A stretch of 64,000 nt of DNA from Pontixanthobacter luteolus (GTDB lineage Bacteria > Pseudomonadota > Alphaproteobacteria > Sphingomonadales > Sphingomonadaceae), in assembly GCF_009828095.1 (NCBI RefSeq), contig NZ_WTYP01000001.1, positions 868,001 through 932,000 of the forward strand. The letters run 5' to 3'. Under the pieces are notes generated by a model. That model saw only the letters and a list, made by a program, of their open reading frames with translations. It had not been told where the DNA came from and did not search any database. The position numbers and the translations under genes are program-made. Shown one piece after another: positions 34,061-42,586 of the stretch (its first letter is position 1; each line of letters starts with the position of its first letter).

Positions 34061-34101
34061 GATAGATTGATAATATATATTATGTTAAATATAATTGTGG
34101 T
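34061..34101. promoter_or_regulatory. AT-rich palindromic region upstream of mazG
   Basis: A strikingly AT-rich patch in a GC-rich genome. It contains the perfect 14-base palindrome ATAATATATATTAT (34070-34083), and more AT sequence (GTTAAATATAATTG) follows. It lies between the mazG start and the stop of a small gene, the right place for the mazG promoter or an operator for a dimeric regulator. Which protein would bind is unknown. Confidence 0.4.
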
Positions 34102-34121
34102 TGAGCAAGAGATGAGCCCTC

Positions 34122-34292
34122 TCAGACATTCACCAGGTTGATCAGCAACGTCACAGCAACGAAGATCGATGCCCACATCAATGCGTACACCACTCCGCGC
34201 TTCCAACTCAAACGGTAGCCGGCGAGCGCGCTACCAGCCAAAACCAGCGCGCCAAGCACCCAGACGATGTTGATTGCATCGAATTCGTTCAT
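34122..34292 (-). CDS. 56-residue single- or double-span membrane protein
   Basis: A small gene encoding MNEFDAINIVWVLGALVLAG, a Tyr/Arg/Lys-containing turn (YRLSWKRG) and a second hydrophobic stretch (VVYALMWASIFVAVTLL). This predicts two membrane helices (about residues 8-25 and 34-54) with the basic turn in the cytoplasm. Its ATG overlaps the stop of the upstream MBL hydrolase gene (ATGA), strong evidence that it is translated. I do not recognise a named family. It ends the long minus-strand operon that begins far upstream at the murein genes. Confidence 0.75.
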   Translation of the reverse strand: MNEFDAINIVWVLGALVLAGSALAGYRLSWKRGVVYALMWASIFVAVTLLINLVNV

Positions 34293-35056
34293 GCCTTCAA
34301 TTCCAGACCATCGAACCCGACAATCACATTATCAGGAACTTCGTTCTGCAAGCTTCTGTAATCCATCGATTTATCGAGATGACTGAGAACCGTGACGCCA
34401 GCGTTTGTTTGCTTGCCAAGTGAAATTGCCATCTCGAGATTGGCATGTGTCGGATGCGGATCCCGGCGCAGGCAATCCGACACGAGGATATCGGTGCCAT
34501 CCATCAGATCCAGCATTTCGTCTGTGATCGCGCTGAAATCTGTGGCGTAACAGATTGATTTTCCGTCGGCTTCGAAACGGAACGCGGTCGATTGGGTTGG
34601 ACCATGCGGCATCTGGCACCATTCGACGCCAAACCCGGCGCACATCCGCATTCGGTCAAGCGTGTCCAGTTCGCAGATGGTTGGATAGCCATGCTGTCCA
34701 GCGAAGACGTAGTCGAAACGCTGACGGAGGCGTCGGACCGTTTCTGTCGAACCAAAGCCGGGAATTGGCGCCTTGCGGCCATAACGCAGCACGCGCAGAT
34801 CATCGATCCCGTGGCAGTGATCTGCGTGATCGTGAGTCCAGAATACCCCGTCGATACGGTCGATCCGGTTGCTCAGAAATTGCTGGCGCATATCTGTCGA
34901 AGTATCGACCACAAGCCTGCGGCCGTCATCGCTTTCAACCAAGATGGAAACCCGGGTCCGGCGGTTGCGCGGTTCGTCAGGGTCGCATGCGCCCCAATCG
35001 TTACCGATCCTTGGCACCCCCGTTGACGTGCCGGAGCCAAGCATCAGCAATTTCAT
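34289..35056 (-). CDS. MBL-fold metallo-hydrolase (PhnP-like)
   Basis: A 255-residue metallo-beta-lactamase-fold phosphodiesterase. It has LGSGTSTGVPRIGNDWGACD at the N-terminus, the metal motif THDHADHCHGIDDLR (HxHxDH), and later His residues in LSHLDKS. The layout is that of PhnP and related cyclic-phosphate phosphodiesterases; the PhnP role in phosphonate metabolism is not implied because no phn genes are nearby. It overlaps tatD (4 bases) and the 56-residue gene (4 bases). Confidence 0.85.
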   Translation of the reverse strand: MKLLMLGSGTSTGVPRIGNDWGACDPDEPRNRRTRVSILVESDDGRRLVVDTSTDMRQQFLSNRIDRIDGVFWTHDHADHCHGIDDLRVLRYGRKAPIPGFGSTETVRRLRQRFDYVFAGQHGYPTICELDTLDRMRMCAGFGVEWCQMPHGPTQSTAFRFEADGKSICYATDFSAITDEMLDLMDGTDILVSDCLRRDPHPTHANLEMAISLGKQTNAGVTVLSHLDKSMDYRSLQNEVPDNVIVGFDGLELKA

Positions 35057-35829
35057 GCAGCAGCCTTGCTGAACAGGCGGAAAAAATTCTCGGTTGTCGT
35101 TTTGGCGAGTTCATCCGTGCTGACGCCGCGCAGTTCAGCCACGAAGTCTGCGGTATTGCTTACAAATGCTGGCTCGCAAGTTTTTCCGCGGTGCGGAACC
35201 GGTGCCAGGAACGGGCTGTCTGTTTCTACAAGAATGCGGTCGCCAGGTAATTCTGCTGCGATTTCCCGCAGTTCCTTGGCGTTCTTGAAGGTGACAATGC
35301 CGGAAAGCGAAATTGTCAGGCCGAGATTCAGGACTTTGCGGCCGAAGTCTGCAGATGCGGTGAAGCAATGGATCAGGGCAGGGAATGCCCCCTTCCCCAG
35401 TTCATCTTCAAGAATGGCCAGCGTATCGTCTTCCGCATCACGCGTATGAATGATTACCGGAAGGCCGGTTTCACGCGCCACAGTGATGTGCTTGCGGAAC
35501 AGGTCCTGTTGAACTTGCCGGTCGGACTTGTCGTAATAATAGTCGAGTCCGGTTTCACCGATCGCAATCACTTTGGGATGCTGAACTGCGCGGCGCAATT
35601 CGTCAGCGTCCATATCCGCGTGCTGATCTGCATTGTGCGGATGAATCCCAACGCTTGCCCAGACATCTTTCTCACGCGCGGCGGTTGCAACCACTTGCTC
35701 CCATTCGGCCTGTTTGGTCGAAATGTTGAGGAAACCGCCCACCCCGGCGCCGCGCGCACGTTCGAGCACGGCGTTCTGATCCTCGATCAACCCCTCATAC
35801 TCCAGGTGACAATGGCTATCGATGAGCAT
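35053..35829 (-). CDS. TatD-family metal-dependent hydrolase
   Basis: A 258-residue TIM-barrel hydrolase with the family's metal ligands: DSHCHLEYE at the N-terminus, GETGLDYYY, VIIHTRDAEDD, IHCFTASADFG and the late ETDSPFLAP. Members are DNases or deoxyribonuclease-like hydrolases. The ATG at 35829 shares its first base with the metG stop (TAATG), so it is translationally coupled to metG, a very common bacterial pairing (metG-tatD). Confidence 0.93.
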   Translation of the reverse strand: MLIDSHCHLEYEGLIEDQNAVLERARGAGVGGFLNISTKQAEWEQVVATAAREKDVWASVGIHPHNADQHADMDADELRRAVQHPKVIAIGETGLDYYYDKSDRQVQQDLFRKHITVARETGLPVIIHTRDAEDDTLAILEDELGKGAFPALIHCFTASADFGRKVLNLGLTISLSGIVTFKNAKELREIAAELPGDRILVETDSPFLAPVPHRGKTCEPAFVSNTADFVAELRGVSTDELAKTTTENFFRLFSKAAA

Positions 35830-37391
35830 TATTCGGCCTCCTGCTCCGGCATATCGAGACGAGGGAATACGCCCTCCGGCTTCTCCAGAATGAAGCCAGA
35901 TTGCGCCAGCGACGCGTACCATTCATCATTCGTCAGTGCCGCGTAGTCGCGCTGGTCTGCAGCGATGCCCATCTGGTCGAGCAATCGGTCGCTGGCAGCA
36001 GGTACAACAGGCCGGACCGTAATGGCCAGATCGCGCACCTGTTTGAAGAGCGTGAGCAATACCGCTTTCATCCGGTCAGGATCGGTTTTCTTCAAAGTCC
36101 ACGGCGCTTGTTCATCGACATATTGATTGCACGCAAAAACGGCCTTCATCCAGTGGTCCAGACCGTCACTGAACGCCAGATTCTCGAATTTTTCCTGCAG
36201 TGTTTCGCAAGCGGCTTTGACTTCACTGGTCAGCGCGTTGTCTGCATCAGTTTCCGCGAAATCGGCTTCAATATGCCCATCTATATTCTTGAAAATCATG
36301 GATAATGTGCGCTGCGCGAGGTTTCCAAAGCTGTTTGCAAGCTCTGCATTGCAGCGTGTGACGATTGCCTCGGCTGAATAGCTGCCATCCTGACCAAAGG
36401 CGACTTCGCGCATGAGGAAATAGCGCAGCGTATCGACGCCGAATTGGTCCGCCAGCGCCATCGGGTCGGTGACATTGCCGAGCGTCTTCGATTCCTTGAC
36501 GCCGCGATTGAGCAGGAATCCGTGGCCGAACACCTTCTTTGGCAGCGGCAAATCCGCGCTCATCAAAAAAGCGGGCCAGTAAATCGTGTGAAAGCGGACG
36601 ATGTCCTTGCCAATCAGGTGCAGGTCTGCCGGCCAGAATTTGGCCATATCACCGTCCATGTCGGGATATCCCAGCCCTGTCAGGTAATTGGTCAGTGCAT
36701 CGACCCACACATACATGACGTGGCCGTTACTGCCGGGGACTTTCACGCCCCAATCGAAACTGGTGCGCGAAACCGACAGATCCTTTAGCCCGCCCGACAC
36801 GAATGAAATCATTTCGTTCCGGCGGCTGTCCGGCATCAGGAATTCCGGGCTGTCATTGAACAGCTTGAGCAGTGCATCCTGATAATTTGAAAGGCGGAAG
36901 AACCAGCTTTCCTCGACTGTCCATTCAACAGGCGTGCCTTGCGGGGAGAGCTTCTCGCCCCCCTCGCCTTCGACCAGCTCCTTCTCGTCGTAATATGCCT
37001 CGTCACGGACGGAATACCATCCTTCGTAGCGATCGAGGTAAAGGTCACCCTTCTTTTCCATCGCCTGCCAGATCGCCTGGCTGGCGCGGTGATGATCGTC
37101 CTCTACGGTACGGATAAACCGGTCATAACTGATGTTCAGGCCGTCACACATGTCGCGGAAATATCCTGACATTTCGTCGGCCAGTTCGCGTGCGGTCCGG
37201 CCTTGCTCTTCAGCTTTGCGGGCCATCTTCAGGCCGTGTTCGTCGGTTCCGGTCTGGAAGCGGACTTCACGGCCTTGCGAGCGCTGGAAACGCGCAATGA
37301 CATCGGCTGCGATCGCTTCGTAAGCGTGGCCGATATGCGGACGGCCATTGGGATAGCTGATCGCGGTGGTGATATAAAATGGTTCAGACAT
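35829..37391 (-). CDS. metG: Methionyl-tRNA synthetase with altered KMSKS loop
   Basis: A 520-residue class I synthetase charging tRNA-Met. The ATP motif HIGH is exact (NGRPHIGHAYEA). The KMSKS signature is present as KESKT (GVKESKTLGNV): both lysines remain but Met becomes Glu and the last Ser becomes Thr. No four-Cys zinc knuckle and no C-terminal EMAP-like dimer domain are apparent, consistent with the short type seen in alphaproteobacteria. The ATG at 37391 overlaps the holB end by 8 bases. Confidence 0.95.
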   Translation of the reverse strand: MSEPFYITTAISYPNGRPHIGHAYEAIAADVIARFQRSQGREVRFQTGTDEHGLKMARKAEEQGRTARELADEMSGYFRDMCDGLNISYDRFIRTVEDDHHRASQAIWQAMEKKGDLYLDRYEGWYSVRDEAYYDEKELVEGEGGEKLSPQGTPVEWTVEESWFFRLSNYQDALLKLFNDSPEFLMPDSRRNEMISFVSGGLKDLSVSRTSFDWGVKVPGSNGHVMYVWVDALTNYLTGLGYPDMDGDMAKFWPADLHLIGKDIVRFHTIYWPAFLMSADLPLPKKVFGHGFLLNRGVKESKTLGNVTDPMALADQFGVDTLRYFLMREVAFGQDGSYSAEAIVTRCNAELANSFGNLAQRTLSMIFKNIDGHIEADFAETDADNALTSEVKAACETLQEKFENLAFSDGLDHWMKAVFACNQYVDEQAPWTLKKTDPDRMKAVLLTLFKQVRDLAITVRPVVPAASDRLLDQMGIAADQRDYAALTNDEWYASLAQSGFILEKPEGVFPRLDMPEQEAE

Positions 37392-38346
37392 TGGCCCGCT
37401 CCCTAAGCGGCGCGGCAGAGGCAAGCAAGGTCCCGATTTCAGCCACCAGCAACGCGGCATCGAAATTGTATGTCGGCGCCTGCCCCGAAAGCCTGACAAG
37501 TTCCGCATGAGCCTCCACCACGGCGGGATAATCGCGTGGAGATATATCACTGATGGAACCGGCGATCACCGACCGGGCCAGATCGATCGTCGCCAGAATA
37601 CGTTCCCGTTTGGGCCGGGCGCCGATCAGTTCTGACATCCGGCCGCGCAGAGCAAAGGCGGGGTCACCTTCGGCGATAATCTGCTGCATGAGCGCGAATA
37701 GCTTACCCAAGTCGCGTTCAACGAAATCGAGCGCTGCCCCCGGCGATCCGCCCGCGGCGATCACCGCTGCTTTCTGCGTTGCCTCGTCAGCCTCTGGCGC
37801 TTCTCTCCGCAGCAATTGCTCGAGATCGGCATCGGACACGGTCGGAAAGCGGACAATCCGGCAGCGTGAGCGTATGGTCGGAAGCAGGCGCGCGGGACGG
37901 TGCGTGACCAGTACGAAGAATGTTCCAGCCGGCGGTTCCTCGAGGCTCTTCAACAAGGCGTTCGATGCGCCCTTCTCCATGTCATCGGCCGGATCGACGA
38001 TCACCACACGGCGCGAACCTAGCGTAGGGCGCGTGGTGAGCCTTTGCTGCATCGCTCGGATCTGCCCGACAGTAATGTTGCGCTTGGTTTCGAAAGGTTC
38101 GCCCTTCTCCCGCTTGCGATCTTCCTTGTCGTCCTTCGGACCCCGCATCAGGATGGTGATATCGGGATGATGCCCTTCTGGCTGCGGAATGCCGGGTTCA
38201 GCGACAAGTTCGCGCGCCGCAGCCAGCGCGAATTGCATTTTGCCCAGACCGCTCTTGCCAGCCAGCATCCACGCGTGATGCATCCGCTCGCCGCCCATTG
38301 CATCGCGCCATTCGCGCCAGGCCTTATCGTGGCCGATCAGGCTCAT
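37384..38346 (-). CDS. holB: DNA polymerase III delta-prime subunit
   Basis: A 320-residue AAA+ clamp-loader subunit. It starts MSLIGHDKAWREWRDAMGG, contains the P-loop-like AGKSGLGKMQFALAAARE, a hydrophobic VVIVDPADDM Walker B region and ATRPARLLPTIRSRC-type sensor 1 (THRPARLLPTIRSRCR). Lysine stays in the P-loop, though delta-prime is usually inactive as an ATPase. It is coupled to tmk by ATGA. The tmk-holB-metG-tatD-MBL order is conserved in many bacteria. Confidence 0.92.
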   Translation of the reverse strand: MSLIGHDKAWREWRDAMGGERMHHAWMLAGKSGLGKMQFALAAARELVAEPGIPQPEGHHPDITILMRGPKDDKEDRKREKGEPFETKRNITVGQIRAMQQRLTTRPTLGSRRVVIVDPADDMEKGASNALLKSLEEPPAGTFFVLVTHRPARLLPTIRSRCRIVRFPTVSDADLEQLLRREAPEADEATQKAAVIAAGGSPGAALDFVERDLGKLFALMQQIIAEGDPAFALRGRMSELIGARPKRERILATIDLARSVIAGSISDISPRDYPAVVEAHAELVRLSGQAPTYNFDAALLVAEIGTLLASAAPLRERANV

Positions 38347-38978
38347 GCCAACTCGCCAAACAAGGGTGCAATCGCTGCTTTAACCCGGGATTGCACATCG
38401 TCTACCGAGCCCTCGCCATTGACGATGCTGAACCGCGCAGGCTCCTTAGCCGCAATCTCTCGGAAGGCGGCGGTCACATCTGCGTGATAATCTGCGCTCC
38501 GCCCGCCAATCGCATCTGAATTGTCACCATCGCGCAGTGCCAGTCGCGATGTGACCTGCTGCGGCGGAACATCGATCAGGATGGTCAGGTCCGGCTTGAG
38601 CCCGTCACTGCCGATGTCGTGCAGGGCCAGAACATTATCATCGCCGATGCCGCCAGCCCCGCCCTGATAGGCGCGACTTGAATCGAGATACCGGTCAGAA
38701 ATAACCCATTCGCCGGATTGGACAGCAGGCCGAATAAGCTTCTCAACATGGTCGGAACGGGCCGCAGCAAAAAGCAGCGCTTCAGCGCGGGGCCCCCACC
38801 CCTCGCCCGGAGGATGAAGGAGCAGCTCGCGAATGGCCTCCGCCCCTTCCGTGCCGCCCGGCTCACGGGTCAATCTGCACGCTATCCCCCGACCGTGCAG
38901 ATATTCGGCGAGAAGCTTCGCCTGGGTGGATTTTCCAGTCCCCTCTCCGCCCTCAAAAGCAATGAACTTACCCGTCAT
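38343..38978 (-). CDS. tmk: Thymidylate kinase
   Basis: A 211-residue dTMP kinase making dTDP for DNA synthesis. The P-loop is FEGGEGTGKSTQAK near the N-terminus, followed by the DRY-type SDRYLDSSRAYQGG and a lid region rich in Arg. It lies 2 bases downstream of dacC and overlaps holB by 4 bases. Confidence 0.96.
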   Translation of the reverse strand: MTGKFIAFEGGEGTGKSTQAKLLAEYLHGRGIACRLTREPGGTEGAEAIRELLLHPPGEGWGPRAEALLFAAARSDHVEKLIRPAVQSGEWVISDRYLDSSRAYQGGAGGIGDDNVLALHDIGSDGLKPDLTILIDVPPQQVTSRLALRDGDNSDAIGGRSADYHADVTAAFREIAAKEPARFSIVNGEGSVDDVQSRVKAAIAPLFGELA

Positions 38979-38980
38979 GA

Positions 38981-40153
38981 TCAGAACCAGCTTTCGAACG
39001 CATTTGAAATTCTCGTGAAATGCCCGGCTTCAGCGACATCTTCTGCCGCGTATAACTCAATGTTTGCGGGCGGCATATTCCCACCTGAAATTGTCAGCCG
39101 AGCGACCCGTTCACCAGACCTGATCGGAGCCTCCAGCGGTCCATCGTATAGGACTGAGACAACCCGGGGCGCAGTGTCACCAATCGGCACGGCGATGCTG
39201 ACATCGGCCGCAGTTTTCAGCCCGACCAGGCTCGCTTCGCCATTCTGGACCTGCGCCCGTGCGATCGTTTGGCCGGCGGTGAAAACAGACTGCCTGTCAT
39301 AGCCTGCAAACCCCCATTCGATCATCTGCCGGGCTGCGTTTCCTCTGGTGGGCTCATCATCCACCGCCGCGAGCACGAGGATAAGGCGTGCGCCTTCCCG
39401 TGCAGCGCTGCCGAGAAATCCATTGCCCGCCTGATTGGTGTACCCGGTCTTGATCCCGTCTGCACCGTCTACCCGGCCCGAAATCGGATCGTGATTTGCC
39501 TGCGCGAAGCCGTTGTGCCGAAGGCCCTCTTTCCCGAAATAGCGGGCATAGAGGTCGGGATGCCGCGATATCATCGCCTTTGCCAATAATTCGAGATCGC
39601 GCGCCGTCGTGAAGGTCTTGCCCCCATCCGGCCAGCCGTTGGGCGTGCCAAAGTGGCTGTTGCGCATGCCAAGGCTGGCAGCAGTTTCATTCATTCGGTT
39701 GACCCATTGATCAACCGAGCCGGCTGCGCCTTCCGCGAGAACCGCGCTGGCGTCATTGGCTGATACCGAAGTGATTCCCTTGATCAACAAATCGACTTCG
39801 ACAGCTTCTCCTTCTTCGAGAAACATGGTGGACCCGGTACGGTACCAGTCGGTCGCGACAGCCGGGCTCATCGTGAATTGTTGACGCAGATCGAGTTCGC
39901 CGGACTTAATCATCTCGAACGCAACATATGCGCTCATCACCTTGGTGATTGACGCAGGGATAAACCGCCGGTCTTCGTTCTTGGCAAACAGCGTCTGACC
40001 TGACGTCATATCGACCAGCAGAGCTACCGGGGCTTCCTCTGCGACCACCGCAGCGGCATTGGCCGGCTTCTGGTCCGCCTGCGACGCCACTGCTGCACTA
40101 CCGCCAACGAGCCCGGCCGTTGCAGCAATCGCAATTTTGAAATGAGGTGTCAA
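38981..40153 (-). CDS. dacC: D-alanyl-D-alanine carboxypeptidase (PBP5/6 type)
   Basis: A 390-residue penicillin-binding protein that trims the last D-Ala from peptidoglycan stems. It has an N-terminal signal or anchor (about residues 5-25), the catalytic S68-x-x-K71 (SITK), S131-x-N133 (SAND) and K235-T-G (IKTGY), which is the complete set. A C-terminal beta domain and amphipathic tail (FTRISNAFESWF) would bind the membrane face. It is followed 2 bases later by tmk, and preceded by the RlpA-like and MltB-like wall genes. Confidence 0.92.
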   Translation of the reverse strand: MTPHFKIAIAATAGLVGGSAAVASQADQKPANAAAVVAEEAPVALLVDMTSGQTLFAKNEDRRFIPASITKVMSAYVAFEMIKSGELDLRQQFTMSPAVATDWYRTGSTMFLEEGEAVEVDLLIKGITSVSANDASAVLAEGAAGSVDQWVNRMNETAASLGMRNSHFGTPNGWPDGGKTFTTARDLELLAKAMISRHPDLYARYFGKEGLRHNGFAQANHDPISGRVDGADGIKTGYTNQAGNGFLGSAAREGARLILVLAAVDDEPTRGNAARQMIEWGFAGYDRQSVFTAGQTIARAQVQNGEASLVGLKTAADVSIAVPIGDTAPRVVSVLYDGPLEAPIRSGERVARLTISGGNMPPANIELYAAEDVAEAGHFTRISNAFESWF

Positions 40154-40185
40154 AGCCTGTCCCGTCCGCCGGACGGATCCGGCAT

Positions 40186-41322
40186 CTATCCCGTGGTGTA
40201 AACGCGTGCGTCTCTATAACCTGCGTCCCGCACCTTTGCGAGCGCCGCTTCAGCCTGTCCACGATTGGCGAACGGCCCTTTGCGAACACGGAAGTACTTG
40301 CCTGACTTCTGCACGAAACCGTCGATTGAACTTGCTGCGCGGTCGGCGTTCGCTTTGCTTGAAAACGCCGCTGCCTGGATCACAAAACCATCGGTTGCAG
40401 ATTGGCTGGCGCTAGGCTGCTGGGGCGTTGCCACCTGAACCGTCGCAGGGGCCTCAGCCTTTGTGGCACCTTGCTGCACTGGAGGAGAAAGTTCCGCTGC
40501 TCCTGATGCTGCTGAGCTTGCAATGGGAGGAAGCGGGTAGGCGCCAACGGCTTTGCGGTCGCCGCGGAATGCATCGGCAAAGGTCTCTTTTGCAGCAGGT
40601 GCAGCCGCATCAACTGTCGGCGCGTCAGCCGCGGCAGGCGCTGCTTCTCGCATTGCAGGCAGGTCTGCACTTGGCGGTATCGCGGACTTGCCGAGGTTAT
40701 TCGAAGCAAGGGCCGGACCTGTTTTAGGCGCTGACAGGCTGGTGAAGCCCTTGGCCGGCAGGTTGCGAACCAAAGCCGTCAGAAGCGATTTCGGTGTGTC
40801 CATTCGGTCAGGTGCGGTTTCGCCGGAGCGTAGCTTCGCACGTTCCGCTTCAGGCGGATTGACGCGGCGTACACGGACCGGGGCCCCCTGTGCGACACCA
40901 AGCTGAGTGGCGGCGCCTGCAGACAATGCGACCAGATAGTCGTTGCTCATCGGACCGCGCCGTTCAGCCCGCGCAAGTATTGTCTTGCCGGTATCCAGCG
41001 ACGTTACCTCGACATAGCTCGGCAGCGGCAGGGTTTTGTGTGCGATGGAAACGGCATTCCCCGCATCGCTATCGAGCGAGGCGTAGCCAACCTCGTCATG
41101 GTTAAGCGTATCGACGGGAGTGTAGAGTGTGCCGTCGATGGAATAAGGTTCGCCCAGCACGACTGGGTAATCCGCAGCCGGACCAGACTGCGCCAATACG
41201 GCCGGCGTATCGCCGGTGGACGTCATGGCGGCAAAATCATTTCCCCCGCGGCCACAGGCCGCCAGCGTGGCGGTTAGGCCAAGCGCCAGGAAACGGTAAC
41301 GGACATCAGTTGGCAATCTCAT
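40186..41322 (-). CDS. RlpA-family lipoprotein with SPOR domain, catalytic Asp missing
   Basis: A 378-residue protein. A lipoprotein signal ends in the lipobox LAAC (Cys23). Residues about 75-155 are the RlpA double-psi barrel, including AHKTLPLPSYVEVTSLD. A long Ala/Pro-rich linker follows, and a SPOR domain that binds denuded septal peptidoglycan closes the protein. The barrel lacks the usual SWYG...FHG...TANGE stretch, and VNDRGP is replaced by AERRGP, so the catalytic Asp is lost while the His is kept. It is probably a non-enzymatic septal protein. The ATG at 41322 overlaps the upstream gene by 17 bases. Confidence 0.82.
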   Translation of the reverse strand: MRLPTDVRYRFLALGLTATLAACGRGGNDFAAMTSTGDTPAVLAQSGPAADYPVVLGEPYSIDGTLYTPVDTLNHDEVGYASLDSDAGNAVSIAHKTLPLPSYVEVTSLDTGKTILARAERRGPMSNDYLVALSAGAATQLGVAQGAPVRVRRVNPPEAERAKLRSGETAPDRMDTPKSLLTALVRNLPAKGFTSLSAPKTGPALASNNLGKSAIPPSADLPAMREAAPAAADAPTVDAAAPAAKETFADAFRGDRKAVGAYPLPPIASSAASGAAELSPPVQQGATKAEAPATVQVATPQQPSASQSATDGFVIQAAAFSSKANADRAASSIDGFVQKSGKYFRVRKGPFANRGQAEAALAKVRDAGYRDARVYTTG

Positions 41323-42325
41323 CTGCAAGCAATCCCACACTCATCGCGTAGTAATTCGAGCAGTTATATTCGAGGATAACCCTATAATTTGCGGTTAAGA
41401 GCCATGCAGGATTTCCGTCTCCATCCGGTTGGAAGAAGGATGCCATGACATCATCGGCCAGATATTTTTGCGGCTGAACACCCAATTGCCGCCACTCTCC
41501 CACCGTTTTCCACTGGCTGTGCCGCTCGTGAACGCGGGGGCAGACAGGGGCGATGATCTTGTTCTCAATCGCCGTACGGTCGAGGTTCGCAGGTACCGAC
41601 ACGCGGACACCCCATGGTTGACCAGTACGCCAGCCGGAATCCTTGAAATAACGGGCAATCGAAGCGAGCGTATCAGCGCGGTTATTGAAGATGTCAGCGC
41701 GGCCATCCCCATCGCCATCGGTGGCAAGGCGCAGATAGACGCTTGGCAAGAACTGCGGGTTTCCAAACGCCCCAGCCCAGCTTCCGACCAGTTCGGAACG
41801 CGAATACCCCTTGTCGGCGACCTTCAGCAAATCCACCCATTCGGATGAAAACAGATCCCGTCGGCGCCCTTCCCAGGCAAGTGTCGCCAATGAGCGGGAA
41901 AGATCGAAATTGCCCTTGTAGCCGCCGTAATTGGTTTCATGTCCCCAGATCGCCATCAAAATTTCCGCAGGGACGCCGTATTGCTGTTCGATCCGCTGAT
42001 GAATGCCCCGCGTGGCAGCAAACATGCTTTTGCCTCGCTGGATGCGCGTCGGATTGACGTGGGTGTTCAAGTAAGGCTGCAATGCCGGATAACCGCTTCT
42101 CGTGGGCGTGCCTGGCTGAGCCTGATCAAGCTGGATCACACGCTGATTCGGAGTAAGACCGGTGGTCATCCGAGTGATCGTCGCTTCGCTGACACCTTCG
42201 GCCCTCGCCCGTGCGATCAACAATTGCATATACGCATCGAAGGACATGTCCTGCGCGGTGGCGGGCGAAATTGGCGACATGGTCATAAGCGCGGCACACG
42301 CGGCGAAAATTGTTTTTAGTTTCAT
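41306..42325 (-). CDS. MltB-family lytic murein transglycosylase
   Basis: A 339-residue protein with a signal peptide (cleavage likely after AQ near residue 25). The transglycosylase domain has the catalytic E130 in AIWGHETNYGG, then GSWAGAFGNPQFLPSVYLR and DGDGRADIF with RADTLASIARYF. It cleaves the glycan MurNAc-GlcNAc link to form the anhydro product. There is no lipobox, so it is probably soluble in the periplasm. It overlaps the RlpA-like gene by 17 bases, which suggests one wall-remodelling operon with dacC. Confidence 0.9.
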   Translation of the reverse strand: MKLKTIFAACAALMTMSPISPATAQDMSFDAYMQLLIARARAEGVSEATITRMTTGLTPNQRVIQLDQAQPGTPTRSGYPALQPYLNTHVNPTRIQRGKSMFAATRGIHQRIEQQYGVPAEILMAIWGHETNYGGYKGNFDLSRSLATLAWEGRRRDLFSSEWVDLLKVADKGYSRSELVGSWAGAFGNPQFLPSVYLRLATDGDGDGRADIFNNRADTLASIARYFKDSGWRTGQPWGVRVSVPANLDRTAIENKIIAPVCPRVHERHSQWKTVGEWRQLGVQPQKYLADDVMASFFQPDGDGNPAWLLTANYRVILEYNCSNYYAMSVGLLADEIAN

Positions 42326-42484
42326 GCAAACAACCGTGTCACACCAATTATGAACCGCAAGTGGAAATCGCTGAGTATGAACGTAAATCCGATAATTTGT
42401 GCCGGATCATGCGAACCATGGCGGTGCTGGACGTCAATTGCTGGTGACAAATGCGGCGCGGATGGCTAGCGAGCGATTCTCTGC

Positions 42485-42574
42485 GGACAGGTGGCAGAGT
42501 GGTTGAATGCACCGGTCTTGAAAACCGGCGTGCGTGCAAGCGTACCGTGGGTTCGAATCCCACCCTGTCCGCCA
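42485..42574 (+). tRNA. tRNA-Ser (UGA anticodon)
   Basis: A 90-base cloverleaf including an encoded CCA. Acceptor stem GGACAGG/CCTGTCC, anticodon stem CCGGT/ACCGG with loop CTTGAAA giving anticodon TGA, a long variable arm (GTGCGTGCAAGCGTAC) typical of class II tRNAs, and T-arm GTGGG/CCCAC with TTCGAAT. Discriminator base G, as expected for Ser. It reads UCA-type serine codons. A T-run follows without a hairpin. Confidence 0.97.
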
Positions 42575-42586
42575 TTTTTCCCTTAG

